Shown here in pieces: positions 1-8,148 of a stretch of 64,000 bases of DNA. Position 1 is the stretch's first letter; each line of letters starts with the position of its first letter. Origin of the DNA: CAYVOV01 sp964453525 (GTDB lineage Bacteria > Chloroflexota > Dehalococcoidia > Dehalococcoidales > UBA2162); contig CAYVOV010000010.1 of the NCBI GenBank assembly GCA_964453525.1, positions 62,001-126,000 of the forward strand. Reading direction: 5' to 3'. The position numbers were made by a program, and so were the translations under genes. A model generated the notes under the pieces. The model was not told the DNA's origin and ran no database searches. It worked only from the letters and a program-made list of their open reading frames with translations.

Positions 1-46
1 TTTCCTGTACTTATTGCGGCGCAGGAAAAGAGCCGTATTTTTCTAG
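1..46 (+). CDS. C-terminal end of a FecCD-type ABC permease (partial)
   Basis: Reading from base 2, the last codons give FLYLLRRRKRAVFF followed by TAG at 44-46. A Phe-Leu-Tyr-Leu-Leu then Arg/Lys-rich tail is typical of the C-terminus of FecCD/BtuC-family permeases, which form the membrane channel for iron-siderophore or cobalamin import. The ATPase gene follows after 11 bases, the normal order for this transporter family. Only 14 residues are visible, so the assignment rests mainly on context. Confidence 0.55.
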   Translation, partial: FLYLLRRRKRAVFF

Positions 47-57
47 CGATAATCAAA

Positions 58-876
58 ATGATAAAGATAGAAACAGAAAACGTCAGCCTGGCATACGGAC
101 GCAACGTGGTGATGAGAGACCTTACCTTTCAGGTATCACCCGGCGAAATGGTCGGATTAATCGGGCCCAACGGTTCGGGCAAGTCAACCGTTATCAAAGC
201 CCTGAGCCACATAATAAGACCATATTCAGGGAAAATACTTATCGATGGTAAGAATATATCACAGATTCCGCGGGGAGAACTCGCCCGTTTGCTCGGCGTG
301 GTCCCTCAGATGCCTCTCCTGCCCAGTAGCTTTACCGCCTTCGAAATAGTGCTTATGGGCAGGAATCCCCACCTCGGGCTTTTTCAGTACGAGAGCGCCG
401 GAGACATGGAAATTACCTGGCAGGCGATGGGAAGGACAGCAACTCAACCTCTGGCTGACCGCAGGATAGGTGAGCTTTCTGGCGGTGAAATCCAGCGCAT
501 AGTCATTGCCCGCCTCCTGGCCCAGGAACCAAAATCAATACTCCTTGACGAACCAACGGCAAACCTGGATATTAATCACCAGGTTGAAATCCTCGACCTG
601 ATAAAAACCCTCTGCCTTGAAAATAACCTGGCAGTGCTAATTACCCTTCACGACCTGAACCTCGCCTCGCAGTACTGCGACCGGTTAATCCTGGTAAATA
701 AAGGTCAGGTACACTCGCAGGGCACGCCGACCGAGGTCATTAACTCAAAGAACATTAAGGAGGTCTACGGGGCTGATAACTGCGTTTATACCCACCCGGC
801 TAATGGTCTGCCTACAGTCCTGCTTGAGGCAGGAAAAGGCCGGAACTCACGCTCCGCAGACACCAACGACAGATAA
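58..876 (+). CDS. ABC transporter ATP-binding protein, FecE/BtuD type
   Basis: This 272-aa protein is the ATP-hydrolysing subunit of an importer for iron-siderophores, haem or cobalamin. Visible motifs in order are Walker A (GPNGSGKST, about residues 37-45), the Q-loop (VVPQMP), the signature LSGGE (about 139), Walker B ILLDEPT (about 160) and the switch His in ITLHDLN. Its length fits the FecE/BtuD/HmuV group. It follows the end of a FecCD-like permease by 11 bases, so the two are cotranscribed, and the binding protein probably lies upstream outside the window. The tail after about residue 250 is not conserved. The substrate cannot be read from the ATPase: iron chelate and cobalamin are equally possible. 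Confidence 0.9.
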   Translation: MIKIETENVSLAYGRNVVMRDLTFQVSPGEMVGLIGPNGSGKSTVIKALSHIIRPYSGKILIDGKNISQIPRGELARLLGVVPQMPLLPSSFTAFEIVLMGRNPHLGLFQYESAGDMEITWQAMGRTATQPLADRRIGELSGGEIQRIVIARLLAQEPKSILLDEPTANLDINHQVEILDLIKTLCLENNLAVLITLHDLNLASQYCDRLILVNKGQVHSQGTPTEVINSKNIKEVYGADNCVYTHPANGLPTVLLEAGKGRNSRSADTNDR

Positions 877-932
877 GCGCTAGAAGACGACCGTGACTGC
901 TAATAGCTCTGCTTGCATGTAGTTAATTCATC

Positions 933-1036
933 TGTCATTGCGAGGAGTCCCGATGTAATCGGAACGACGTGGCAATCTCTATTTATATATTTATATAGAT
1001 TGCTTCGCCCCGACATAATCGGGGCTCGCAATGACA
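933..1036 (+). repeat. Palindromic repeat, GTCATTGCGAG family, copy 1
   Basis: The ends TGTCATTGCGAG and CTCGCAATGACA are exact inverted repeats. Inside are the conserved blocks GACGTGGCAATCTC and GATTGCTTCGCCCCGA. Three related copies lie at 5044-5143, 40328-40429 and 55154-55255. It sits between convergent genes and encodes nothing. It is about 104 bp and could fold into one long imperfect hairpin. This is a dispersed MITE- or REP-like element. Confidence 0.85.
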
Positions 1037-1063
1037 TTAATGGTCAAAATCTTCCCCTGCTGC

Positions 1064-1324
1064 CTACTTGCCCTCCGCCTCCCTCTCCATCTTTTCGAGC
1101 CTGGTGTAGTAATCTGCAAATTCGTTAAGGTGGGCCAGGGCAATCTTCCCGGTTATCATCGGGTCATCATTGGTGACATTGGTAGCCGGGTCATGTAATC
1201 CGTGCTCGAGTTCGACATCGAGACCCATCCGGTACTGCTCGACATCGAATTTGCTCCAGTCGATACCCAGCGCCTCCCCTATTTTCTTTGCTTCCTCTGT
1301 AGTAAAGTGTTTCTTTGCTGTCAC
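1064..1324 (-). CDS. DUF5661 family protein
   Basis: This small soluble protein of 86 aa has a Lys/Glu-rich N-terminus (HFTTEEAKKIGEALGIDW) and a conserved core with ELEHGL and IALAHLNEFADYYTRLE. This pattern matches my recollection of DUF5661, a family of unknown function common in environmental bacteria. The start codon overlaps the stop of the upstream lspA (ATG at 1324, lspA stop at 1321-1323), so it is translationally coupled to lspA and probably transcribed with the DksA-like gene. There are no cysteines, signal peptide or membrane segment. No biochemical role is known to me. Confidence 0.8.
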   Translation of the reverse strand: MTAKKHFTTEEAKKIGEALGIDWSKFDVEQYRMGLDVELEHGLHDPATNVTNDDPMITGKIALAHLNEFADYYTRLEKMEREAEGK

Positions 1325-1821
1325 CTTCGCACCTCCAGTCTTCTACTCACCATTAAAAGAGACAGGGCAAACAGTATTGTCCCGACCACCGTGGCGGAGT
1401 CGGCTACGTTAAAGGTCGGCCAGAATCCTACATCAATAAAATCAGTTACATAGCCCCGGCTCAGCCGGTCAATGAGATTCCCGATTGCGCCGCCCATAAC
1501 CAGACCGAGCGAAATAACTCCGAATCTGGATAACAAATACGGGTACCAGCGTGGAACCAGGAAAATAAATGACAGAATAAGGGCGATTCCGATGAAATCC
1601 ACTATGGTCAGGATAAAGTTCTGGTTCTGGAATAATCCGAAGGCAGCCCCGGTATTCTGGACCTCAATTATCCTGAAAAATTTTGTCTCATAGAGGGGCT
1701 GTCCCTGATAATTAGACCTTATCCAGTTTTTAGCAAGCTGGTCGGCGGTTAAAATCAGCAGGGCGATAAGTGAAAAGGCCATCAGCCACCATTTACCCGG
1801 ATGATGGTCTACTTTTTGCAT
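1321..1821 (-). CDS. lspA: Lipoprotein signal peptidase (signal peptidase II)
   Basis: LspA is the inner-membrane aspartyl protease that cleaves the signal peptide from prolipoproteins after lipid is attached to the +1 cysteine. At 166 aa it has the usual size. Four membrane segments are visible, at about residues 12-30, 66-88, 93-112 and 138-158. The catalytic aspartates lie in the expected motifs GNLIDR (about 117-122) and FNVADSA (about 137-143). The start lies inside the end of the DksA-like gene (29-base overlap) and its end overlaps the DUF5661 start, so the three form an operon. Clients in this window include the two SBP lipoproteins at 15.8 and 30.1 kb. Confidence 0.95.
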   Translation of the reverse strand: MQKVDHHPGKWWLMAFSLIALLILTADQLAKNWIRSNYQGQPLYETKFFRIIEVQNTGAAFGLFQNQNFILTIVDFIGIALILSFIFLVPRWYPYLLSRFGVISLGLVMGGAIGNLIDRLSRGYVTDFIDVGFWPTFNVADSATVVGTILFALSLLMVSRRLEVRR

Positions 1822-2164
1822 TCTTTGCCTTACACTCTACACACAAGCTCGCCTGAGGTAGTGCTTCCAATCTATCGGGAGCTATCGGTTTGCCACAACT
1901 GTCACAAAGTCCATATGTCCCTTCTTCAAACTTATGTAAAGCATGCTCAACCTCAGCAAGGTGCTCGTTCGTCTGCTTCTCCAGAGCAAGCCGCTTCTCC
2001 AGTTCAAGACTCTCCGTAGCCTCCTCCTCTCTTTTACCGAAGGGACTACCTTCCCGCCTTACATCCGCAGTGCGGACATTAGCTTCAATTTGTGCAAGTT
2101 CTTCTTGCAGTCTTTTTTTCTCATTCTCCAGATGAGAGCGCAGGTGCGAATATTTCTTTGTCAC
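1793..2164 (-). CDS. DksA/TraR-type zinc-finger protein
   Basis: This is a coiled-coil plus zinc-finger protein of the DksA/TraR/YocK kind. Such proteins either bind in the RNA polymerase secondary channel or act in sporulation and general stress. The first 80 residues are a charged helical hairpin; the C-terminus carries CDSCGK and CVECK, a four-Cys zinc site. I place the start at the GTG at 2164 because AAGGAGG lies 8 bases upstream; an in-frame GTG at 2191 has no comparable site. The YocK-like subgroup is a better fit than true DksA, since the acidic coiled-coil tip with DxxDxA is not apparent. It overlaps lspA by 29 bases. Confidence 0.8.
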   Translation of the reverse strand: MTKKYSHLRSHLENEKKRLQEELAQIEANVRTADVRREGSPFGKREEEATESLELEKRLALEKQTNEHLAEVEHALHKFEEGTYGLCDSCGKPIAPDRLEALPQASLCVECKAKNAKSRPSSG

Positions 2165-2292
2165 TTCTTCTTCCTCCTTACTTCCACCCACCTGTCTGTT
2201 CCGAGTTCGACTCTATCATATTTACCAGCTTAGATGTCAACAGGTAAGTTATTCAGGTGACAATCCGGAAAACAAGAGCGGAAGCGTAGTAT

Positions 2293-3060
2293 CTAGTCCA
2301 TCATCATCCGCAACTGGCGGATGGTATTGACGGCCTGTCCCCGCCAGTGGTTATTGGCGAAGACGAATGTCTTTTCAGTGGCGCTGTCCAGTTCACGAAT
2401 CCTGGGCAGCCACTCATCAAGTTCCTCCGACGTATAGCTGTAGTCATACCTTTCATAAGCGTGTTCATGCTGCCACCACCTGGCGCTGTTACGCCCGTGA
2501 AAACGCACGTAGCCGATATCGCTGGTGCTTTCAGCAATGGGCGGTAAAAGTTTGGGCAGACGGGGTTCATCAACGCAACAGAAACCCAGATCCAGTTGCC
2601 GGAGCAGGTCAAACACATCATCAGTCAGCCACCCGGCATTACGGAATTCCACAACCACGGGAAACTCCCCGAGTCGTTCCCTGAGTACTCCGAGGTAATC
2701 GCGGTTGGCCCGGTCAGGCTTGAAGCTGTAGGGGAATTGAGCCAGCACACAGCCCAGCTTCCCGGCAGAAACGGCAGGCTCAAGCATCCTGCAATATGCC
2801 TCGAATACATCAGCATTATCTTTACGTTGATGAGTCATTTTCTGATTCGCCTTAATAGAAAATAGAAAATCTTCACCCGTTTTCTCGACCATAGCTTTCA
2901 TACTGGCGGTTCCAATAATAGCATAGTAGGTCGAGTTTATTTCACAGGTATGGAATTCGCGCGAGTAATAGGTAAGCCATTCCCGCTTGGGCATCCCCTC
3001 CGGGTAGTAATTCCCTACCCAGTCCTCATAGCTGAACCCAGAAGTCCCAAAGTATATCAT
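2293..3060 (-). CDS. DUF72 family protein (YecE-like)
   Basis: A 255-aa protein of the DUF72/YecE family, which adopts a TIM-barrel fold. Family hallmarks are the N-terminal IYFGTSGFSYEDWVGNYYP, the segment TYYSREFHTCEINSTYY, LGCVLAQFPYSF, VVVEFRNAGWL, YVRFHGR and the C-terminal VFANNHWRGQAVNT. Members are cytoplasmic and of unsettled function. No clear ribosome binding site precedes the ATG, and the upstream bases are AT-rich. It stands alone between the dksA-lspA run and the FAD oxidoreductase. Confidence 0.92.
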   Translation of the reverse strand: MIYFGTSGFSYEDWVGNYYPEGMPKREWLTYYSREFHTCEINSTYYAIIGTASMKAMVEKTGEDFLFSIKANQKMTHQRKDNADVFEAYCRMLEPAVSAGKLGCVLAQFPYSFKPDRANRDYLGVLRERLGEFPVVVEFRNAGWLTDDVFDLLRQLDLGFCCVDEPRLPKLLPPIAESTSDIGYVRFHGRNSARWWQHEHAYERYDYSYTSEELDEWLPRIRELDSATEKTFVFANNHWRGQAVNTIRQLRMMMD

Positions 3061-3303
3061 ATTACATTAACATTTTCAATGTATCTTATATAAATTTTTT
3101 TCTCAAATTCAATATCTTTGGTATCAACTCACCGCACTGCGTCGCCAGATACTTTCGTTCTCAATGGAAACTGGACGCGGGAAGAGATATTGGAGAGGAG
3201 TAAGGCCTCCTCTCAGTCTTTCACTCTACTGCTTATATTTTAGCATTATCCTTACCGGACACCACTCTGAGTTTCAGAAGTTGCAGTAGAACCCATCGAG
3301 TAA

Positions 3304-4671
3304 CTATTTACTGGCGAATTCCGGGAGCGGTACTCCCTGCCTGGTCAGGGAATTCTGGAGTTCCTCATAATTTACCTGTCTCACGCTGACCCCGTTTTGC
3401 AGGGAGAGAGCTGCTGCCGTGCCTGCCGCCTGTCCCATGGCTATACAGTGCGGGATAAGGTTGACCATGTTGTTGGCTGCCATATCCGAAGAGAAGCTGC
3501 GCCCGGCAACAAGCAGGCCCTCCACTTCTTTCGGTACCAGACAGCGGTAAGGTATAAAAACGTGCGGAACATCACTCGACGGTCCCATCCGGGGTATAAT
3601 GGCAATGGTATCATCGTGCTTTTTCCCGGATTTCAGGTCATCCATGGTAACTATGTACTCGCCGATTAGCCGCCGGCTGCCGCGTGTCCCGGTCTGAGAA
3701 GCGGTATCCAGAATAAAGCTGTTCTCAAAACTGGGAATATTCTTCTTCATAAACTCATGCCCGCGGCGCATTATCTTGCGCATTTCGACCTCCAGCTTGG
3801 TGAGGTCTTCCACGTTCAGCAGGTCAAGGTCTGGTATCCAGTTGTTTACCCAGAGCACATCGTTGCGGGGTGTTGGCAGAGGCAGTAAACGGGTACCCGC
3901 CACATCGGCAAGCTCCTTTGTCAGTTCCGCCCATTTTTCCGGCTCAGCCTCTCTAAAGTCGCAGAGTTTCTGGTAATCACAGTTCCCCAGCCGGAAGACA
4001 AGTGCCAGCATTGAACTCCTCAGCTTGGGGTCCAGTTCTCCGTCGAACTCCGCCCCGGCCGAGGGCAGCAGGTCACCGTCACCGGTGCCATCGATTATGA
4101 CCTTGCCCAGCACCGCCTGTCTCCCCGATTTACTCTCAAAGAAAATACCTTTAACTGTGTTATCTTCGACGATAGACCGGACACCCCATGAATGAAGTAG
4201 CAGCTTTACTCCTGCCTCTTCAACCATGTCATTCAATATGCACTTCGTCAGCTCGGTGTCCACCCAGGCGGTATATTCTATCATGCCGTTGCTGACATTA
4301 CCCATGAAGCGGCGCCAATACGAAATCAGCTTTTCATCGGTCGCCCCAATTTCCTCACGCCTGGGAACAAGGACTCCGCCAATCGGGTCCAGTCTGCCAA
4401 TCCATTCCTGGCAGAGACCGGCAATCTGCTGCTTTCCGTTGATATCGCTCATATGCGGAATCTGTATAACGATGCCGCCGGTAGCCATGCCGCCCAGATG
4501 CCCGTATCTCTCGACGAGGACTGTCCTGGCACCGCTCCTGGCGGCGGCGATTGCTGCGGAATGTCCGCCGGGACCACCGCCCACGACAACCACATCCGCC
4601 TCATGAAGTACATTGATTTCTCTTGTCTGTTCGGTGACGGTTCTTTTCCCGGTCATTATCTTCTCAGCCAT
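3304..4671 (-). CDS. FAD-dependent oxidoreductase (FAD_oxidored / PF12831 type)
   Basis: A flavoprotein of 455 aa in the family that includes many Chloroflexota and Planctomycetes FAD-dependent oxidoreductases of unknown substrate. The N-terminal dinucleotide fold is clear (VVVGGGPGGHSAAIAAARSG, then a Glu at the end of strand 2 in LVERYG). A second FAD-binding stretch near the C-terminus reads GLLVAGRSFSSD and MGQAAGTAAA. I choose the ATG at 4671 because AGGAG lies 9 bases upstream; the frame stays open to 4755, but that extension (28 residues) is not family-like. There is no signal peptide. The gene is monocistronic, and a MITE lies 85 bases before its start, where its promoter would be. 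Confidence 0.85.
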   Translation of the reverse strand: MAEKIMTGKRTVTEQTREINVLHEADVVVVGGGPGGHSAAIAAARSGARTVLVERYGHLGGMATGGIVIQIPHMSDINGKQQIAGLCQEWIGRLDPIGGVLVPRREEIGATDEKLISYWRRFMGNVSNGMIEYTAWVDTELTKCILNDMVEEAGVKLLLHSWGVRSIVEDNTVKGIFFESKSGRQAVLGKVIIDGTGDGDLLPSAGAEFDGELDPKLRSSMLALVFRLGNCDYQKLCDFREAEPEKWAELTKELADVAGTRLLPLPTPRNDVLWVNNWIPDLDLLNVEDLTKLEVEMRKIMRRGHEFMKKNIPSFENSFILDTASQTGTRGSRRLIGEYIVTMDDLKSGKKHDDTIAIIPRMGPSSDVPHVFIPYRCLVPKEVEGLLVAGRSFSSDMAANNMVNLIPHCIAMGQAAGTAAALSLQNGVSVRQVNYEELQNSLTRQGVPLPEFASK

Positions 4672-4763
4672 AATCAACGCTCCTTGCAAAGATGCTTCTT
4701 TATTGATACAAGTACTGGTGATAATATCATACGTGATTTTATTCTTAAAATACAATATTTATA

Positions 4764-5005
4764 GGTTCTGTTTGCATTTGGTTGTTTTTCTTTACCTCAC
4801 CCCTTGCCCCTCTCCGGCCTGAACCATTGAGAATTGTTGAAAAGCTTTTAAGGCCGGAGAGGGGAGAAATAGAGAGAGGGGGCGGAGCCCCCTCTCTCAA
4901 ACTCCTTCCCCCTCAAACAATAATATAATATCGACAATAAACGGGTACTGTTTGAGGGGGATAAAGGGGGTGACAAATTTATACCAACCAAAACCGAATA
5001 GTACC
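4764..5005. mobile_element. MITE copy A (242 bp) with 8-bp target duplication
   Basis: The ends are imperfect 21-bp terminal inverted repeats: GGTTCTGTTTGCATTTGGTTG at the left, and at the right the complement of GGTACTATTCGGTTTTGGTTG (16 of 21 identical). The direct repeat TATTTATA flanks it exactly at 4756-4763 and 5006-5013, the mark of transposition. It carries no ORF but several internal dyads, including CTCTCCGGCC/GGCCGGAGAG. Copy B lies inverted at 15104-15345. An 8-bp duplication and GGTTCTGTT-like ends resemble IS6 or ISL3 family sequences; that link is an inference. Confidence 0.9.
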
Positions 5006-5014
5006 TATTTATAA

Positions 5015-5168
5015 GATTCTGTTAGATATTTGGTTGATTAAATTGTCATTGCGAGGAGTACGCCAGAGGCGTACGACGTGGCAATCTCCTCTCTCGAACG
5101 TGGTGATTGCTTCGACCCGATTTCATCGGGTCTCGCAATGACATTGCTAGCCAAAACCGAATAGCACC
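5015..5168. mobile_element. Hybrid MITE C, same termini around a GTCATTGCGAG repeat core
   Basis: Starting 9 bases after MITE A, the left end GATTCTGTTAGATATTTGGTTG and the right end, complement of GGTGCTATTCGGTTTTGGC, resemble the MITE A/B termini. The interior (5044-5143) is not the MITE A interior but a copy of the GTCATTGCGAG palindromic repeat. The flanks ATTTATAA and ATTAATGA match at 6 of 8 positions, a possible decayed target duplication. It has no coding capacity. Together with MITE A it fills the gene-free stretch 4672-5224. Confidence 0.6.
5044..5143 (+). repeat. Palindromic repeat, GTCATTGCGAG family, copy 2
   Basis: It has the exact ends TGTCATTGCGAG and CTCGCAATGACA with the conserved internal GACGTGGCAATCTC and GATTGCTTCG blocks, in the same orientation as copy 1 at 933-1036. 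This copy forms the core of the hybrid element at 5015-5168. Confidence 0.85.
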
Positions 5169-5224
5169 ATTAATGACCATTGGCGAATGGTAATGAAATG
5201 AGTGATACATAAGAATTATGTTTG

Positions 5225-6460
5225 TTACATATAGATTTTAGCTGAATCTTTGAGTCTGAAAATAAATTCAAAAGAGTTGAAAAGGTCGATGTACTGCTCA
5301 AGGAGGCGTGTCATCAGGAATTTCTGTCTTACCTTTTCCTGCGCTTTCTGTCCGATTTGCTCCCGCAGTTTCTCATCTTCTATAAGCTGGACGATTCTCT
5401 CGGCTGCTTCCTCAATAGACGAAACCAAGAAACCATTCTCCCCGTTATCAATCTGGTAACGGATGCCGCCGACATTGCCCCCGATTACCGCCGTACCTTT
5501 CCACATCGCTTCAGCAACAGTCAGGCCAAAACCCTCCCGAATCGATTTTTGAAGAACTACATCAGCCCGTCTTTGCAGGGCGTTAACAAGTGCCCCATCC
5601 TGAACACTGAGAATGATGATTCGTTCCTCCCGTAAGTCCATCAGAGACCTGTAGACCTCTTCACCTTCCGGGTCATCAGTAGCTACGTTACCCAACAGTA
5701 CCAGAGTACAATCCACTTTCTTTTTTGCCAGGTTAAAAGCCTTTATAACACCTTCCGGGTCTTTCCAGCGGTCGAACCGGGAGACCTGAACAATAAGAGG
5801 CAAATCAGTGGGAATATTGTAGTGACTTAACCTTTCGTCAATGTCATCCTGGCTCATCTCCCTATTAACGATGGAAAAGGGGTCTATAGCGGGCATGAAA
5901 ATTAGCTGGGGTGTAGAAAGCTGCTGCTTATAGGTCTCACTGCTTACTATAATCGCATCATATTTTTCAATGAACGGAGATAAATAGTTCCACAACTCCC
6001 GGTTTGGAGACGTAAGGTCGATATGGCAACGCCAGACCCAGGGGATTTTCTTCTTATAATGATTGATAATTGGAAGTGGCTGAGGGTCATGAACAACAAC
6101 CAGGTCATGGTCAAGGTGATTCCAGATAGAGTTTTCGAAGATTACCTCTTCATACAGCTCCATTTTTCTTTCGGACAGGTTTATCTGCCCGCCCTGTAAT
6201 GCGTTATGCATTTTCTTGGTCACGGAAAAGAAATCAGGTGGACCGTGAACCACCCTCCAGCCGGTTTCTATTCCTATACCGTCCATGAGCAGCGTTAGCG
6301 AAGAAAGCAATTGAGACACCCCGCCCCCATAATATGTGGAGTTGATATTGGTTACATGCAGTCCCCGAAGCGGCTTCGCCTTCTCCCTGATGCGGTTTAA
6401 AGTCTCGGCTCCTACAATCTCTTCATAGTCATCAATTTCCACAAGTTTAAATCTGGCCAT
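5225..6460 (-). CDS. GT4 glycosyltransferase, TreT-like trehalose synthase
   Basis: A 411-aa retaining glycosyltransferase closely resembling trehalose synthase TreT, which joins NDP-glucose and glucose to make trehalose. Characteristic features are the N-terminal VTNINSTYYGGGVSQLL loop (about residues 36-52), the acceptor-side VVVHDPQPL, the donor-domain start VQVSRFDRWKDPEGVI, and the E-x7-E signature in REGFGLTVAEAMWKGTAVIG. The start is supported by AAGGAGA 8-10 bases upstream. It ends in a short non-conserved tail after about residue 385. It is monocistronic, between the MITE cluster and the redox operon. Trehalose is a compatible solute, so a stress role is likely; a different disaccharide product cannot be excluded. 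Confidence 0.8.
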   Translation of the reverse strand: MARFKLVEIDDYEEIVGAETLNRIREKAKPLRGLHVTNINSTYYGGGVSQLLSSLTLLMDGIGIETGWRVVHGPPDFFSVTKKMHNALQGGQINLSERKMELYEEVIFENSIWNHLDHDLVVVHDPQPLPIINHYKKKIPWVWRCHIDLTSPNRELWNYLSPFIEKYDAIIVSSETYKQQLSTPQLIFMPAIDPFSIVNREMSQDDIDERLSHYNIPTDLPLIVQVSRFDRWKDPEGVIKAFNLAKKKVDCTLVLLGNVATDDPEGEEVYRSLMDLREERIIILSVQDGALVNALQRRADVVLQKSIREGFGLTVAEAMWKGTAVIGGNVGGIRYQIDNGENGFLVSSIEEAAERIVQLIEDEKLREQIGQKAQEKVRQKFLMTRLLEQYIDLFNSFEFIFRLKDSAKIYM

Positions 6461-6728
6461 TGTTCTTCTCCTTCCTTCGCTAATTATGTAAAGAAACCGG
6501 TTTAATGCTGTAATGGGGAATCCCTATTCACAGTGACAATTCTACCATAAAACGGGCTGGCGCCAGAGTCGCATACCGGAATCGGAGGAAGTGAAAAGCT
6601 TAGCCGGCAACTATGATTACCTTCATCGGACAGTTTATTGCGCTGTGCTGTGAATCAGCCCGTAGTTCTGGAGGAATAGTAAAATTGATGTATTATGTAC
6701 CGATGTTTCTGAGGTGAGACAGTATCCC

Positions 6729-8135
6729 TCAGGACCCATCCCCGCGGAGATATTCGTCGATAGATTTGGCGGCTGCTTTTCCTCCGCCCATAGCGCTTAT
6801 CACTGTTGCCGCCCCGGTAGCCAGGTCGCCCGCCGCCCAGACTCCAGGCTTGGAGGTCTTCCCGGTTCCCTCTTCCACGACCACGGTACCCCGGCGGGTA
6901 ACATCAAGCCCCTCGGTTGTTGAAGGTATTAATGGATTAGGAGTGGTTCCCAGGGCAACAATAACGGTGTCCACATCGATAATGAACTCGCTGCCTTCCT
7001 TCGGTATGGGACGCCGCCGGCCGCTGTCATCGGGCTCACCCAGCTCCATCTCTATACACTCCATGGCGGTAACCCAGCCGCGCTCATTACCAATGAATCT
7101 GGTAGGATTGGTCAGAAACTTGAAGATGATGCCTTCTTCCATGGCATTTTCCACCTCTTCACGGCGGGCCGGTAGCTCCGCTTCGGAGCGCCGGTAGATT
7201 ATGTAAACTGATTCAGCGCCGAGACGTAAAGCGCACCTGGCGGAGTCCATTGCCACATTGCCGCCGCCAATCACCGCTACCTTCTTCCCAATCTTGGCGA
7301 AGGTATCATATTCGGGAAACAGGTAGGCTTTCATCAGGTTAACGCGGGTCAGGAACTCATTAGCAGAGTAGATGCCATTAAGGTTCTCGCCGGGAACATC
7401 CAGAAACATGGGCAGTCCGGCACCGGTACCAAGGAAAACGGCATCATAACCGCCATTAAGCAGTTCATCTACGGTATCAATCTTGCCTATCACCGAGTCT
7501 AACCTGAGGTCTACCCCGAGAGAGGTGACATACTCTACCTCAGCCTGGACAATTTCCTTCGGCAAACGGAAAGCAGGAATACCGTATACGAGTACGCCTC
7601 CTGGCACATGCAGCGCTTCGAAAAGAGTGACGCTGTGTCCCAGCTTGGCAAGCTCGGCAGCCACGGTTAGCCCGGCCGGTCCCGCCCCCACTACCGCCAC
7701 GCGTTTACCGGTTGGTTTGACCGGACTTTCACTTGAGCCGGCGGGCTGCTGATTAGCCTGCTCCCAGTCCGCAACATAGCGTTCCAGGCGGCCAATGGCG
7801 ATGGGCGCATCTCTTTTACCAAGCGTACAAACAGCCTCGCACTGTGACTCCTGGGGACAGACCCGTCCGCAGACGCCCGGCAGGCTGTTCTTATTTTTAA
7901 GTACCCTGACCGCTTCAGCCATATCATCATCAACGATTGCCTTGATGAAATCCGGGATATCTATGCCTACCGGACAGCCTCCGGTACAGGGGCGTTTCGG
8001 GCACTGGATGCAGCGGCTCGCCTCGGCTTTCGCCTTCTCTGGACTGTAGCCAAGGGCAACCTCATCGAAGTTCTTAGCCCGGACTTCAGGCTCCTGCATC
8101 GGCATCGATTCGCGGTTTAAATTTAATTTCGCCAT
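6729..8135 (-). CDS. NfnB/GltA-type NADPH:acceptor oxidoreductase (glutamate synthase small-subunit-like)
   Basis: A 468-aa flavo-iron-sulfur protein. The N-terminus has the two-cluster motif CIQCPKRPCTGGCPVGIDIP and CGRVCPQESQCEAVC; then come an FAD-binding GAGPAGLTVAAELAKLG, an NADPH-binding GGGNVAMDSARCALRLGA, and a C-terminal GDLATGAATVISAMGGG. It is annotated in many genomes as GltA, but the preceding gene is the matching ferredoxin-NADP reductase-type subunit, so the pair is better read as NfnAB. NfnAB is the electron-bifurcating enzyme that couples ferredoxin and NADH to NADPH. I place the start at the ATG at 8135 (AGGGAA upstream), not at 8228, which would run into the previous gene. 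It is the last gene of the operon. Confidence 0.85.
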   Translation of the reverse strand: MAKLNLNRESMPMQEPEVRAKNFDEVALGYSPEKAKAEASRCIQCPKRPCTGGCPVGIDIPDFIKAIVDDDMAEAVRVLKNKNSLPGVCGRVCPQESQCEAVCTLGKRDAPIAIGRLERYVADWEQANQQPAGSSESPVKPTGKRVAVVGAGPAGLTVAAELAKLGHSVTLFEALHVPGGVLVYGIPAFRLPKEIVQAEVEYVTSLGVDLRLDSVIGKIDTVDELLNGGYDAVFLGTGAGLPMFLDVPGENLNGIYSANEFLTRVNLMKAYLFPEYDTFAKIGKKVAVIGGGNVAMDSARCALRLGAESVYIIYRRSEAELPARREEVENAMEEGIIFKFLTNPTRFIGNERGWVTAMECIEMELGEPDDSGRRRPIPKEGSEFIIDVDTVIVALGTTPNPLIPSTTEGLDVTRRGTVVVEEGTGKTSKPGVWAAGDLATGAATVISAMGGGKAAAKSIDEYLRGDGS

Positions 8136-8148
8136 ACTTCGTTCCCTG

